In this document: positions 1-8,719 of the stretch, piece by piece
How the letters are laid out: each line of letters starts with the position of its first letter
How positions within the stretch are numbered: the stretch's first letter is position 1
Assembly (NCBI GenBank): GCA_014382285.1
Contig: JACNKA010000061.1
Location: 1-39,742, forward strand
Direction: 5' to 3'
Source of the DNA: Nitrospinota bacterium
Lineage (GTDB): Bacteria > Nitrospinota > Nitrospinia > Nitrospinales > VA-1
Length of the DNA: 39,742 nt
Program-made: the position numbers and the translations under genes
Notes under the pieces: model-generated
Database searches by the model: none
What the model was told of the DNA's origin: nothing
The model's input: the letters and a program-made list of their open reading frames with translations, nothing else

Positions 1-36
1 TGGATTCTCAAGAGAAATAACATTATCCTTACTCAT
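1..36 (-). CDS. N-terminal fragment of a protein leaving the window
   Basis: The first 12 codons of a leftward gene are visible (MSKDNVISLENP), starting at the ATG complementary to 34-36. A strong Shine-Dalgarno sequence, AAAGGAGG, lies on the minus strand about 7 bases upstream (around 44-51), which is why I accept so short a fragment. It is divergent from the histidine kinase at 171. Nothing can be said about function. Confidence 0.6.
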   Translation of the reverse strand, partial: MSKDNVISLENP

Positions 37-170
37 GGTGGTGCCTCCTTTGTTTGAATTGCTTTTTTCACAGAAAACAATTTTACAACAAAGGGGACGC
101 CGCCTCCTCATTCCTCATACACCAGAAATGAGCATAACTCTGGCTTCCAAAACCAACATATCAAAAACTT

Positions 171-1775
171 ATGAAATCCGGCGACAACTCAACAGAAGCT
201 CTTCAAAAACGCATTGCAGAGCTGGAGAAATCCAACAAAGATCTTTCTGCTGCGAATCAGGCAAAGAGCGCTTTTCTGGCCAATATGAGCCATGAGCTCA
301 GAACACCCTTGAACGCCATCATCGGATACAGCGAATTGTTAGAGGAAGTCGCCGATGAAATGAGTCTCGAAGAAGAGATTGGCCCCGACCTCCAGAAAAT
401 CCATTCCTCAGGCAAGCATTTACTGGCCATCATCAATGACATCCTCGATCTTTCTAAAATTGAAGCCGGAAAAATGGAGTTCTACAACCAGAACTGCGAG
501 TTGGAAGCTCTGGTCAAGGAGGTTGTGAGCACTGTCCAACCTATCGTTGATAAAAACTCCAACGTCCTGGATGTCCAGTGGGAAAGTGATCTGGGTTCTA
601 TGACTGTGGATATTACCCGGCTTCGCCAGGTTCTTTTTAATTTGCTCAGTAACGCCAGCAAGTTCACGGAAAACGGAAAAGTTTTTTTCATCGTCAATCG
701 AAAAACAGTTAAAGAAACCGACTGGATCAACCTGACCATACGCGATACCGGAATCGGCATGAGCCCTGAACAGCTGGCGGGATTGTTTGAAAGTTTTTCC
801 CAAGTGCATCCCCAGAACATTCTAAAGTATGGCGGCACAGGCCTGGGGCTTGCAATCAGCAAGCGAATCTGCGAATTGATGGGGGGAGATATTTTTGTTG
901 AAAGTAAACCGGGAGAAGGTTCTACATTTTCTGTCCATCTGCCAGTAAAAATCGCGGACAACAAAGACTCCGAAATATCCGATACGCCGACCAACGAAAA
1001 AGTCTTCGCTCAAAAAAGTAAAGCATCCACCCCCGTTAAAAAAGAAAACATAATTCTGGTAATCGATGACGACCCCATGGTTCATACGCAAATGAAACGC
1101 TCTTTCGAGAAAGAGGGTTATCACATCGTAACGGCTTCCGATGGCGCAGAAGGTCTGATGTTAGCCCGGAAGCTTCACCCTTCCCTCATTACTCTGGATG
1201 TTCTAATGCCGGGAATGGATGGATGGACCGTATTGACCGAGTTAAAGGCCGATCCTGAATTGGCAAACATACCGGTGTTTGTCATCTCTATGGTGAATGA
1301 TGAAAACAAGGGCTACTCCCTCGGAGCCTCAGAATACCTCACCAAGCCCATTGACCGCACCCGAATCCATATCCTTATGAAAAAATACAAATGGGATAGT
1401 GGCTCAGCTCTTGTGGTAGAAGATGACACCGGCACTCGAAAAATGTTGTGCAAAATGCTGGAAGATTACGGACTGAAGGTTGCCGAAGCCGGTAATGGTC
1501 AAATCGCCCTTAACGAAGTGCAGAAAAAGTCTCCCGGCGTTATCTTTCTGGACCTGATGATGCCCGTCATGGACGGATTTGAATTCCTCGAAGAACTACG
1601 GAAAAGCCCTGAATGGCGATCCATACCCATTGTGGTCATCACCTCCAAGGAACTCACTCATGCCGACCGTCTGCGCCTGAACGGAGGTGTAGAAAAACTG
1701 ATCGAAAAGAAATCCCTCGACCAGAATGGTTTTCTCAAAGAAGTCCGCGATATTCTGCAACCCCACTCATCTTGA
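171..1775 (+). CDS. Cytoplasmic hybrid histidine kinase with two C-terminal receiver domains
   Basis: A 534-residue sensor-less hybrid kinase. Residues 8-32 form a charged heptad-like helix, followed directly by a HisKA domain with the phospho-acceptor His41 in SHELRTP. The HATPase_c domain (about 145-262) has the N box at NLLSNASKF (157-165), G1 at DTGIGMSPE (192-200) and G2 at GGTGLGLAIS (221-230). Receiver 1 (about 293-405) has acidic residues D299-D301, phospho-acceptor D343 and K392. Receiver 2 (about 412-530) has E417-D419, phospho-acceptor D461, T491 and K513. All catalytic residues look intact. There is no transmembrane segment, PAS or GAF domain, so it probably acts in the cytosol and gets its signal from a partner or through the first helix. 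Family knowledge says such proteins feed a phosphorelay; the partner is not visible here. The ATG at 171 has only a weak ribosome binding site. Confidence 0.93.
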   Translation: MKSGDNSTEALQKRIAELEKSNKDLSAANQAKSAFLANMSHELRTPLNAIIGYSELLEEVADEMSLEEEIGPDLQKIHSSGKHLLAIINDILDLSKIEAGKMEFYNQNCELEALVKEVVSTVQPIVDKNSNVLDVQWESDLGSMTVDITRLRQVLFNLLSNASKFTENGKVFFIVNRKTVKETDWINLTIRDTGIGMSPEQLAGLFESFSQVHPQNILKYGGTGLGLAISKRICELMGGDIFVESKPGEGSTFSVHLPVKIADNKDSEISDTPTNEKVFAQKSKASTPVKKENIILVIDDDPMVHTQMKRSFEKEGYHIVTASDGAEGLMLARKLHPSLITLDVLMPGMDGWTVLTELKADPELANIPVFVISMVNDENKGYSLGASEYLTKPIDRTRIHILMKKYKWDSGSALVVEDDTGTRKMLCKMLEDYGLKVAEAGNGQIALNEVQKKSPGVIFLDLMMPVMDGFEFLEELRKSPEWRSIPIVVITSKELTHADRLRLNGGVEKLIEKKSLDQNGFLKEVRDILQPHSS

Positions 1776-1961
1776 CCCTCCCCCTTTAAGCATGTGTCTG
1801 TGTGAACCGGATTTTTTCTAAAACTTTCCAAGTGATTTTGAATCTAAGAACTAACCACCCGGCTTGGGGTCACAATGAACAAAAAACTCGTTGCACAAGA
1901 TGATATTTGTGTGATATTTCACCTTCAATGACAAATAAAAACCCTGAATTGGTTAAAAATT

Positions 1962-2147
1962 ATGGAATTGCTTAAAGAAATCGACACCATTATTGAGGAA
2001 GTGAAAGACGAGGCAAAAAACCTGAAGATCGCCGAAACCAAGGAGGAGGAGGTCGAAGCATTGAAAGAAATGCTGGACGCCCTGATGCGGGGCGTCCGCC
2101 AAGTGCAGGAAAAAATAGACCAGTTTAACGACCGTCGCTATCGTTAA
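1962..2147 (+). CDS. Small coiled-coil hypothetical protein (61 aa)
   Basis: A 61-residue, highly charged protein made almost entirely of Lys/Glu-rich heptads (MELLKEIDTIIEEVKDEAKN...), predicted to be one long helix or helical hairpin. It has no Cys, signal peptide or membrane segment. The ribosome binding site is weak. The composition and uninterrupted amphipathic pattern argue that it is a genuine gene, but I do not recognise a family. It sits between the hybrid kinase and the convergent LRR gene, 25 bases from the end of the latter. It could be a small oligomerising or adaptor protein; this is a guess from shape only. Confidence 0.6.
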   Translation: MELLKEIDTIIEEVKDEAKNLKIAETKEEEVEALKEMLDALMRGVRQVQEKIDQFNDRRYR

Positions 2148-2172
2148 CAGTTCGTTAGAGAAGCCTCTTTTA

Positions 2173-3021
2173 TTATTCCAGTTCCAGCCTTCTCAAATTC
2201 GGCAGGCTCTGATTTTTAGCGAGTTCATGGGCTTTTTCCAGATCAATCTCATTGCGAACCAGACTGAGCTTCTCCAGACTCTTCAGGTTCTTGGATTGCA
2301 ATAAAGCCTTCATTCCCTCAGTAGTAATCTGGTTATTATAAAGGTCCAGAGTTTTCAGATTGCCAAAACGGGGTGAGTTGGCAATCGCCAGAGCACCTCG
2401 GTCGCTGATCTGGTTGGCGCTAAAATCTACAAAGGTCAGGGCCGTGGAATTTTCCGATGCGGCCAACGCCTCCACCCCTTCATCCCCTATTTCGTTGCGA
2501 GTCAGTTTAAGCTCTTTCAGATTCTTCATATTTGGCGACTCGGCGATCATCCTCGCCCCTTGTGCAGAAACCTTATTGCCCCACAAAGAAAGGTTCTCGG
2601 TATGTTTGAACGTTGCCGATTCCGTAAGAATCCGTACCCCTTCATCTCCCAACTTGTTTCCCTGCAAAGCCAGTGACTTTACATTTTTCAATTCAGGCAT
2701 GTCCGCAAGAATCTGCATGCCTTTCACACCGATCAACGACCGATTCAAATTAACTTTTGTGCCATCCGATTCCATCCGTTCCTTGATGTGAGCCGGGATA
2801 TCTGCAGGCGGACCTTTTGGACGACCATAACCATGGCCATGTTTTCCGCCACCGCCATGTCCTTTTTTTGCCGCGCCAGGGTGGCCGCCGTGTTTTCCAG
2901 AGCCCTGTTCAGACTGCTTGCCTTCATGAGGGGAATGTTCCCCCGCTCCAATTGCGGGCAAAGACCAGACCAACCAACCGAACACCAAAACTCCCTGCAA
3001 CACTTTTTTATGAATCGGCAC
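2173..3021 (-). CDS. Exported His/Gly-rich leucine-rich-repeat protein
   Basis: A 282-residue secreted protein starting at a GTG with a good AAAGGAG site upstream. Residues 1-26 are a Sec signal peptide (KK, hydrophobic VLVFGWLVWSLPAIG, then AGE). Residues 29-72 are a low-complexity His/Gly/Lys-rich linker with about nine histidines, which could bind metal ions. From about residue 88 to the end are six leucine-rich repeats of 26-28 residues with the pattern LxxLxLxxNxIxDEGxxALAxS, close to the RNI/cysteine-containing-type LRRs; the Asn ladder (GNK, GNK, RNE, ANQ, NNQ, RNE) is intact. The FGE-like gene at 3038 lies 16 bases upstream on the same strand, so the two are probably co-transcribed and both exported. 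The binding partner is unknown; LRRs normally give protein-protein interaction. Confidence 0.85.
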   Translation of the reverse strand: MPIHKKVLQGVLVFGWLVWSLPAIGAGEHSPHEGKQSEQGSGKHGGHPGAAKKGHGGGGKHGHGYGRPKGPPADIPAHIKERMESDGTKVNLNRSLIGVKGMQILADMPELKNVKSLALQGNKLGDEGVRILTESATFKHTENLSLWGNKVSAQGARMIAESPNMKNLKELKLTRNEIGDEGVEALAASENSTALTFVDFSANQISDRGALAIANSPRFGNLKTLDLYNNQITTEGMKALLQSKNLKSLEKLSLVRNEIDLEKAHELAKNQSLPNLRRLELE

Positions 3022-3037
3022 GATAAAATTCTCCTTT

Positions 3038-3829
3038 TTATTTCGCAGCTACACAACGAAAGCCAATATAGTTTTTTTTCTGATCCGGCAATGCTTTACC
3101 GCGAATCGCCGAGCGAGCCAGATCCAGGTTGGAATCCCACGACCCACCCTTAATCACTTTAAACCTTTCGCCATAAAAATCGTTCGCATGCACATTACCC
3201 GGATAGGGTTGCAACCAATCCTCCGTCCACTCCCAAACATTGCCCGACATGTCCATCACCCCATAAGGACTGGCCCCTTCTGGAAACTTACCACCTGGAC
3301 TGGTGTTGCGATAATTGTCCCCCTTGCCACGAATATTGGCATTGAGAGCGTCCGGTTCGTTGCCCCAGGGATAATGGCGCTTATCGGTGCCGCGTGCTGC
3401 CTTTTCCCACTCAGCTTCCGTTGGCAAACGCTTCTTCAACCAGAGACAATAATCTTTAGCATCCTGCCAGGAAACACTCACAACTGGCTGACGGGGATGA
3501 TTCAACCGTGCATTGACAAATTCGCGCGGAGCCAACTTACCGGTAGATTCTATATATAACTTATACTCCCCCACAGTGGTCTCATACTTGTCAATTTCGA
3601 AGGCAGGCAAAGCCACACTATGCGCCGGGGTTTCATCGCGATACCAGTCCAGAGATTCGGAATGGAACTGCTTCGCCGCCCACAGGAGATCTTCATCAGA
3701 ACTTCCCATGACAAATTGGCCTTCAGGAATCAGAACCATTTCTCCGGCTTCCGCCTTTAAAACACCAGAAGCTCCCAGCACCAACAGGAAAAACCAAAGC
3801 TTAATTTTAAAGACTGCTTCAAAACTCAT
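3038..3829 (-). CDS. Exported FGE/sulfatase-modifying-factor domain protein, probably not a formylglycine enzyme
   Basis: An N-terminal signal peptide (KIKLWFFLLVLGASGVLKAEA) precedes a complete SUMF1/FGE-sulfatase fold: MVLIPEGQFVMGS at the start, RDETPAHSVALPAFEIDKYETTV, LPTEAEWEKAARG, the YPWGNE segment, MDMSGNVWEWTEDW, IKGGSWD and the terminal GFRCV. In true formylglycine-generating enzymes a Cys pair follows the GGS motif (RGGSxLCxxxYC). Here the same region reads GGSWDSNLDLARSA, with no cysteine. This suggests a structural or ligand-binding role or another oxygenase-like chemistry rather than sulfatase activation. I start at the ATG at 3829, which has a GGTGG site; an ATG five codons upstream (3844) is possible. 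It forms a unit with the downstream LRR gene. Confidence 0.88.
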   Translation of the reverse strand: MSFEAVFKIKLWFFLLVLGASGVLKAEAGEMVLIPEGQFVMGSSDEDLLWAAKQFHSESLDWYRDETPAHSVALPAFEIDKYETTVGEYKLYIESTGKLAPREFVNARLNHPRQPVVSVSWQDAKDYCLWLKKRLPTEAEWEKAARGTDKRHYPWGNEPDALNANIRGKGDNYRNTSPGGKFPEGASPYGVMDMSGNVWEWTEDWLQPYPGNVHANDFYGERFKVIKGGSWDSNLDLARSAIRGKALPDQKKNYIGFRCVAAK

Positions 3830-3880
3830 CTGTATCCACCGCATCGAGAAACCATTTATTTTAAGAAAACCAAACCGGGT

Positions 3881-4447
3881 TCAAGCGGATGGGATCATTC
3901 CTGTCTTCCGTGCATACTCAAAAATATTACCCGCTTCGATAATCTCGATCACCTCACCCAGTGACTTCAACTCATAAGTTTTATTACTCGAGCGGTTGGT
4001 GAGAGTACTCGCATTCAAATCAATGATCAGGTCATCGCCGGTCTTGATCTCTTCGACCATGCGTGTGACGCACTCAAACGGAATGAAGAATCCACCATCC
4101 ACCGAATTGCGGTAGAAAATACGTGCGTACGATTCCGCAACGACGGCCCGAACTCCGGCAATCTCCATGCAAGCCGGAGCATGCTCACGAGAGGACCCAC
4201 AACCAAAATTTCTACCACCAATGATGATGGTATATTTCGACTCGCTCTGCCCATTTTCAGTAAAGGGAATTTTTCCCTCCGGCAGACCCGCCTGCTCGGC
4301 AGGAACCCCCGACATAGCAAACTTGCCGTAATTCTTGCGCTCTTCAGGGTCACTCAAACTGTACACCAGATGCTCAGCGGGAATGATCTGGTCCGTATCA
4401 ACATCATTCCCCAGAACATAGGCCATGCCTTCAATCACTTTATTCAT
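3881..4447 (-). CDS. leuD: 3-isopropylmalate dehydratase small subunit
   Basis: A 188-residue swivelling aconitase-like domain: GNDVDTDQIIPAEHL near the N-terminus, GGRNFGCGSSREHAP (substrate-binding Ser/Arg loop) and the AVVAESYARIFYRNSVDGG strand. With LeuC it isomerises 2-isopropylmalate to 3-isopropylmalate in leucine synthesis. The short length and the VDTDQIIPAEHL signature match the plant/archaeal-type small subunit rather than the roughly 200-residue E. coli form. Related small subunits serve citramalate or homoaconitate, so substrate specificity is inferred. It lies 14 bases downstream of leuC and is surely co-transcribed with it. No leuA or leuB is seen in the window. Confidence 0.93.
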   Translation of the reverse strand: MNKVIEGMAYVLGNDVDTDQIIPAEHLVYSLSDPEERKNYGKFAMSGVPAEQAGLPEGKIPFTENGQSESKYTIIIGGRNFGCGSSREHAPACMEIAGVRAVVAESYARIFYRNSVDGGFFIPFECVTRMVEEIKTGDDLIIDLNASTLTNRSSNKTYELKSLGEVIEIIEAGNIFEYARKTGMIPSA

Positions 4448-4461
4448 TTTATTTTTATGTT

Positions 4462-5763
4462 TTAATTATAGATAAACTCAGCTGGATTGGTAATGTGTCC
4501 GGTCAAGGCAGAAGCTGCTGCCGTGTAAGGCGAAGCTAGATAAACATGCGACTGCTTAGAGCCCATGCGTCCCGGGAAATTCCTGTTGGTGGTCGAGATC
4601 ACCACTTGATTGTCCTTAGCCCGACCGAAAGTATCTTGCGGTCCACCAAGACAAGCAGCGCAGGAGGGATCGCCAAGATAAGCCCCGGCATTTTTAAAAA
4701 TGTCCACCAGAGTTTCACCCCCTATTTTTTCCTTATGCAAGTCCTGCTCGACTTCGCGAGTCGCAGGCACAATGAAAGTATCAATCTTTACTTTCTTGCC
4801 CTTCAAGAGTCGGGCCGCCGCCATGAAATCGGTGAGCTTGCCACCGGTGCAGGACCCGATATAAGCCCGGTCAAGTTTTACATCGGTACAGTCGCTGACT
4901 TTGGCTTTGTTATCAGGAGAATGCGGCTTGGCCACAACCGGTTCCATCTCACTGGCATTGTAGTTTTTTTTGAAAAAATACTGCGCATCGTCATCCGACT
5001 TGTAAATTTTGTATGGGGCATCGGTTCGCTGCTTAACATAATCGGTGGTCACCTCATCCGCTTCGATGATGCCGTTTTTTCCACCCGCTTCAATTGCCAT
5101 ATTACAGAGTGTCATGCGCTCTTCCATCGATAGGCTCATGACCGCATCACCCCGCCATTCCATCGCCCGATAGGTTGCTCCGTCCACTCCAATATCGCCA
5201 ATGACACTGAGGATCACATCCTTAGCCATGACATGCTCGGGAAATGTGCCAGTGAACTCAAAGCACATAGACTCCGGAACCTTGACCCAGAGTTTGCCAG
5301 TACCCAGAATAAACGCCGCATCGGTATTACCGATGCCAGTGGAAAACATACCGAATGCACCGGAAGTGCTGGTGTGGGAGTCCGTGCCAAACAACACATC
5401 GCCCGGCCGGTTGAAACCTTCCTGAGCTAGAGCGAGGTGGCACACCCCTTTATAACGATCCGTCCCCACATCAAAATAATGTGGCAGGGACTGCTCCTTC
5501 ACAAACTGGCGAAGGATGTCTATATTCCTGTTGGCATGGGTGTCCTTGGTAAAGATAAAATGATCAGGAATGATCACCACCTTGTCCCGGTCCCAGACTT
5601 TGGCATTTTCGCCAAACTGCTTTTTAAAGATCGCGAAAGTGCCCGGCCCGCATACGTCATGCGTCATCAACACATCCACATCCACCCAGATATTGTCGCC
5701 GGGGCGAACCGACTCTTTGCCCGCATGTGCGGCTAAAATCTTTTCTGTAATCGTCATTCCCAT
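4462..5763 (-). CDS. leuC: 3-isopropylmalate dehydratase large subunit
   Basis: The Fe-S subunit of isopropylmalate isomerase, about 433 residues. [4Fe-4S] ligands are seen as the Cys in YIGSCTGGK and the pair in PSCAACLGG; other family blocks are VDVLMTHDVCGPG, DHFIFTKD, GTDSHTSTSGAFG and NRNFPGRMGSKQSHVYLASP. The open frame extends upstream to 5868, but the extension looks unlike the family. I start at the ATG at 5763 (MGMTITEKILAAHAG), which has AGAGGAA about ten bases upstream; the ATG at 5757 is an alternative. The family also includes homoaconitase and methylthioalkylmalate isomerases. It is divergent from the radical SAM gene and precedes leuD by 14 bases. Confidence 0.94.
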   Translation of the reverse strand: MGMTITEKILAAHAGKESVRPGDNIWVDVDVLMTHDVCGPGTFAIFKKQFGENAKVWDRDKVVIIPDHFIFTKDTHANRNIDILRQFVKEQSLPHYFDVGTDRYKGVCHLALAQEGFNRPGDVLFGTDSHTSTSGAFGMFSTGIGNTDAAFILGTGKLWVKVPESMCFEFTGTFPEHVMAKDVILSVIGDIGVDGATYRAMEWRGDAVMSLSMEERMTLCNMAIEAGGKNGIIEADEVTTDYVKQRTDAPYKIYKSDDDAQYFFKKNYNASEMEPVVAKPHSPDNKAKVSDCTDVKLDRAYIGSCTGGKLTDFMAAARLLKGKKVKIDTFIVPATREVEQDLHKEKIGGETLVDIFKNAGAYLGDPSCAACLGGPQDTFGRAKDNQVVISTTNRNFPGRMGSKQSHVYLASPYTAAASALTGHITNPAEFIYN

Positions 5764-5850
5764 CAAACAAGTTCCTCTATTCAAAGCGGATAATAACCGG
5801 TGCTTTAGTTTTTCTTTTAAACTACCGAAAAGGTTGTGAATAGGTAAGAT

Positions 5851-5865
5851 ACCATTGAAAATGGT
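5851..5865. promoter_or_regulatory. Palindrome in the leuC / radical SAM divergent region
   Basis: ACCATT-GAA-AATGGT is a perfect 6-bp inverted repeat with a 3-base centre, in the middle of the 164-bp divergent spacer. On the leuC strand a TTGACC (-35-like) begins just upstream of it. It has the geometry of a dimeric-repressor operator; no regulator is identified. Confidence 0.3.
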
Positions 5866-5927
5866 CAAACCATATAAAATTTTTATTCCACTGTTTTTTT
5901 ACGTAAAATGAATTTATTCAGGCCTCA

Positions 5928-6992
5928 ATGAGCCTTGAAATCCCGGGAAATAAAATGTTCGAACTCATCAAAGAAACCCTCAACCGGATACGCTATAAAA
6001 TCCCTCTACGCCCTCGGCAGGTGCAGATTGAAATCACCAACCGATGCAATATGGATTGCCCCATGTGCCAGAGGGAAGATCTTGGCATTGAACTGGAGCA
6101 TATGAGTTGGTCTCATTTTACTGCGGTGGTGGATAAACTGCACCATCGTGAAAATATCACCTTGACCGGGTGGGGAGAACCCTTCATCCACCCGCAGGTT
6201 TTCGATATGATCGCCTACTGCAAGGAACGGGGTCACAGGGTGATGATCACCTCAAACGGCCTGTTCACGAAACCCTCGATAGTCGATGGTATCTTGAACT
6301 CCGGCCTGGATTCAATCACCTTCTCCATCGACAGCGTCAACGGCAACGAAACCGTTGTCGAAGGGCATACCAGCAACAAGGTCTATGAAAGTATCGAAGC
6401 CGTGGTGAAAGGCAGAAAACTTGGAACCACCTCAGTTAGACTGCAAGCCACTTTGCATATGGACTGTGAAAATGATCTTTACGATGTCATCCGTTACGGA
6501 GCCCGGATCGGATGTGACACCGTCAACGTGGGCCGACTCGACAGACAGTTTCGTCCCAATCTCAAACGCCCCGATTCCAGAGAAGAACGGTTCATCTTCC
6601 TGAAAGCCGATGAAATAGCCCGCTCAAGCGGCATCCAGCTCGACTGGTTACAATATTCGGTTTCCAACGGATTAACCCGGTTCTTTTACCGCTTGTTGAG
6701 AAAAAAATTACACCGGTCAGGCCAATACTGCCTGAAAACCTTTGACTACGCCTACGTCACCCGCGAAGGAGATGTGACCCCATGTTGTCTCCTGCCCAAT
6801 GCAAAAATGGGCAATCTTCTCAATGACAGTCTGGGAGATATCTGGCAGAACGGGAAGTTCAACCATTTCCGCGAAAACTACCGCGACACCTGCGGCACCT
6901 GCGACTTGTGGATGATCGATCAGATCCCGGCAGATGCCGAACCCGCAACCCCCAAACCCACCCATGTGCAAACCCCTGTACTGGTTAAGTAA
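5928..6992 (+). CDS. Radical SAM protein with SPASM-type C-terminal cluster domain
   Basis: A 354-residue radical SAM enzyme. The SAM cluster motif is CNMDCPMC (Cys40, 44, 47), followed by the GWGEPFIHP segment and an ITSNGL strand. The C-terminal part holds a SPASM/twitch-like set of cysteines: YCLKTF, DVTPCC and DTCGTCDLW, with the typical GNLLNDSLGDIWQ sequence. Family members attach modifications to peptides, tRNA or small molecules, or act as maturases; the substrate cannot be read from the sequence. No precursor peptide is obvious next to it, and it stands alone, divergent from leuC and upstream of a 270-bp spacer. The start could instead be Met10 (position 5955), which has GGGAAA upstream. 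Confidence 0.9.
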   Translation: MSLEIPGNKMFELIKETLNRIRYKIPLRPRQVQIEITNRCNMDCPMCQREDLGIELEHMSWSHFTAVVDKLHHRENITLTGWGEPFIHPQVFDMIAYCKERGHRVMITSNGLFTKPSIVDGILNSGLDSITFSIDSVNGNETVVEGHTSNKVYESIEAVVKGRKLGTTSVRLQATLHMDCENDLYDVIRYGARIGCDTVNVGRLDRQFRPNLKRPDSREERFIFLKADEIARSSGIQLDWLQYSVSNGLTRFFYRLLRKKLHRSGQYCLKTFDYAYVTREGDVTPCCLLPNAKMGNLLNDSLGDIWQNGKFNHFRENYRDTCGTCDLWMIDQIPADAEPATPKPTHVQTPVLVK

Positions 6993-7262
6993 CTCCTCAA
7001 CAAAAAAACCGCACTTATCACGACCAAGAGCAAGTTTGTTATAGCTCTTTAACTATCAGCGGGTTATCATCCAACGTGACGCTGGATTCAACGAACAATA
7101 GCTTTATCTGACTAGCAGAGAGTTATCTTGACTGAAAAAGCTATTGCCTTTTTCCAACAGCAGGAAAAACAAATCGCCCCGACCCCTGTGGTATTTAACA
7201 TTGGTTTTCATACCCTGAACGGGTACTTCGTAAAAGGGGCACTTATTAAAGTGTTTTAATTC
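6993..7262. other. Intergenic spacer with repeat element
   Basis: A 270-bp spacer between the radical SAM gene and the transporter. It holds the repeat at 7071-7146 and a small hairpin at 7211-7225 (TACCC-TGAAC-GGGTA) shortly before the transporter. No clear promoter was found. Confidence 0.5.
7071..7146 (+). repeat. Hairpin plus AATAGC-family intergenic repeat
   Basis: A CCAACGTGACGCTGG near-palindrome (7071-7085) is followed by a 51-base unit (7096-7146) that begins CAATAGCTTT and ends AAAGCTATTG, a perfect 10-bp terminal inverted repeat. The reverse complement of 37205-37270 carries the same two modules in the same order. Confidence 0.65.
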
Positions 7263-8717
7263 ATGACCGATTCGCATTCACAAAATCAGCAAATATTTGT
7301 CGATAGACGTCCGCTATGGATCGTGCTGTTTGACCGTCTACGCCGGTATATTTTGCTGGCCCTGTTTTTCGGTGTTTTTGCGTTGTTGTTAGGGCTGGAA
7401 GGCCCCAGCGATCTGTCCCCGGAAGGCTACAAAGTTCTCTGCCTGTTTATTCTCTGTGTCTGTCTTTGGGCGACCAATCTCATCCCTCTGTCAATCACCA
7501 GCCTACTGGCCATCGCCGCAGTTCCGCTACTGGGAATCATGGAGGCCACCCAGGCCTACAGTTATTTTGGTAATAAAGCCGTCTTCTTTATACTCGGGGT
7601 CTTCATCCTGTCGGCGGCAATGATCGCTTGTGGACTCAGTACGCGTATTTCCATATGGGTTATGGAGCACTGGAGCGAAACCCCCGGACGATTGGTCACC
7701 TCCACCTATTGTTTTGCGGCAATCAGTTCGTGTTTTATGTCTGAGCACGCAGTAGCCGTCATCCTGTTTCCCATCATTCATGAAATAGCGCAGTCCCTGA
7801 ATTTAAAACGCGACAATTCCGTCTTTGGAAAATCCATGTACTTTGCCATGGCCTGGGGATGCATCATCGGAGGGTCCATGACCGTACTCGGTGGGGGAAG
7901 AGTGCCTCTCGCCGTAGAGATGCTGGAAAAGGCCACCGCCGGGCAACAAACATTGGGCATTCTGCAATACACACAGTTGAGTTTTCCATTGGTGTTGCTC
8001 CTGTTCGCAGGTGGATGGGTGACCTTGAAAATTTTGTTTCCCCCGGACATTCAAAATATCGACCGAGCGCGAAAAGCACTGAAACAAAAAGCTGTCGTCA
8101 TGGGGAAGTTGACCTTTCAGGAAAAAGGCATCGCTCTGGTAATGGGGATCACGCTTTTTTGCTGGTTCGTGTATGGCGACCAGTTGGGCATCGCCAATAT
8201 CGCCATCATTTCCATCGTTCTGCTGTTCGTGCTGAACCTCATTACCTGGAAAATGGTGGAAGCCCATATCAATTGGGCCATTGTCTTGATGTATGGGGGT
8301 GCCATCTGTCTGGGAGAGGTCATGTCAGAATCGGGAGCGGCATTGTGGCTGGCTGAGCAACTGTTTTCGGGGTTGGTCGAATCGGGCACTGTTTTCCTGA
8401 TGGTCATCGCGCTGCTGTCCACCTTGTTCACAACTTTCATGAGCAACTCAGCCGTCATCGCTATCCTTCTGCCGACGGCTATCAGCATGAGCCCGGCATA
8501 CGGTATCAATCCGGCACTGGCCACCATGACCGTGATTCTGCCCAGCAACTTCGCCTTCATTTTACCTATCGCCACCCCGGCCTCGGCACTGGCTTATTCT
8601 TCAAAGTTTTTGACTTTGAGGGAGATGATCTGGTCAGGGAGCATCCTCAGTTTGCTGGGCCTGGCTTTCTACCTTCTTCTTCTCACGTTCTACTGGCCAG
8701 TGGTTGGTTTTCAGTAA
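7263..8717 (+). CDS. DASS/SLC13-family anion symporter
   Basis: A 484-residue polytopic inner-membrane protein with about 11-13 hydrophobic segments. Family signatures are FFILGVFILSAAMIACGLSTRIS, SEHAVAVILFPI (the first SNT-like clamp region), GGSMTVLGGGRVPLAV, and in the second half YGGAICLGEVMSESGAALWLA and FMSNSAVIAILLPTA (second clamp motif), then ILPSNFAFILPIATPAS. This two-fold repeat is diagnostic of the divalent anion:Na+ symporters, which carry sulfate or C4-dicarboxylates. The canonical SNT triplets read SEH and SNS, so the substrate is uncertain. The rhodanese gene starts two bases after the stop and is presumably translationally coupled, which makes a sulfur anion (sulfate or thiosulfate) an attractive but unproven substrate. 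Confidence 0.9.
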   Translation: MTDSHSQNQQIFVDRRPLWIVLFDRLRRYILLALFFGVFALLLGLEGPSDLSPEGYKVLCLFILCVCLWATNLIPLSITSLLAIAAVPLLGIMEATQAYSYFGNKAVFFILGVFILSAAMIACGLSTRISIWVMEHWSETPGRLVTSTYCFAAISSCFMSEHAVAVILFPIIHEIAQSLNLKRDNSVFGKSMYFAMAWGCIIGGSMTVLGGGRVPLAVEMLEKATAGQQTLGILQYTQLSFPLVLLLFAGGWVTLKILFPPDIQNIDRARKALKQKAVVMGKLTFQEKGIALVMGITLFCWFVYGDQLGIANIAIISIVLLFVLNLITWKMVEAHINWAIVLMYGGAICLGEVMSESGAALWLAEQLFSGLVESGTVFLMVIALLSTLFTTFMSNSAVIAILLPTAISMSPAYGINPALATMTVILPSNFAFILPIATPASALAYSSKFLTLREMIWSGSILSLLGLAFYLLLLTFYWPVVGFQ

Positions 8718-8719
8718 TC

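Noticed and set aside
420-1124. Several long open frames opposite the histidine kinase
   Set aside because: They are complementary-strand shadows of a gene with all kinase and receiver motifs intact.
7128-7259. A 43-codon frame beginning at TTG in the spacer before the transporter
   Set aside because: It begins inside a repeat element, has no ribosome binding site and no recognisable motif; length is within chance expectation.
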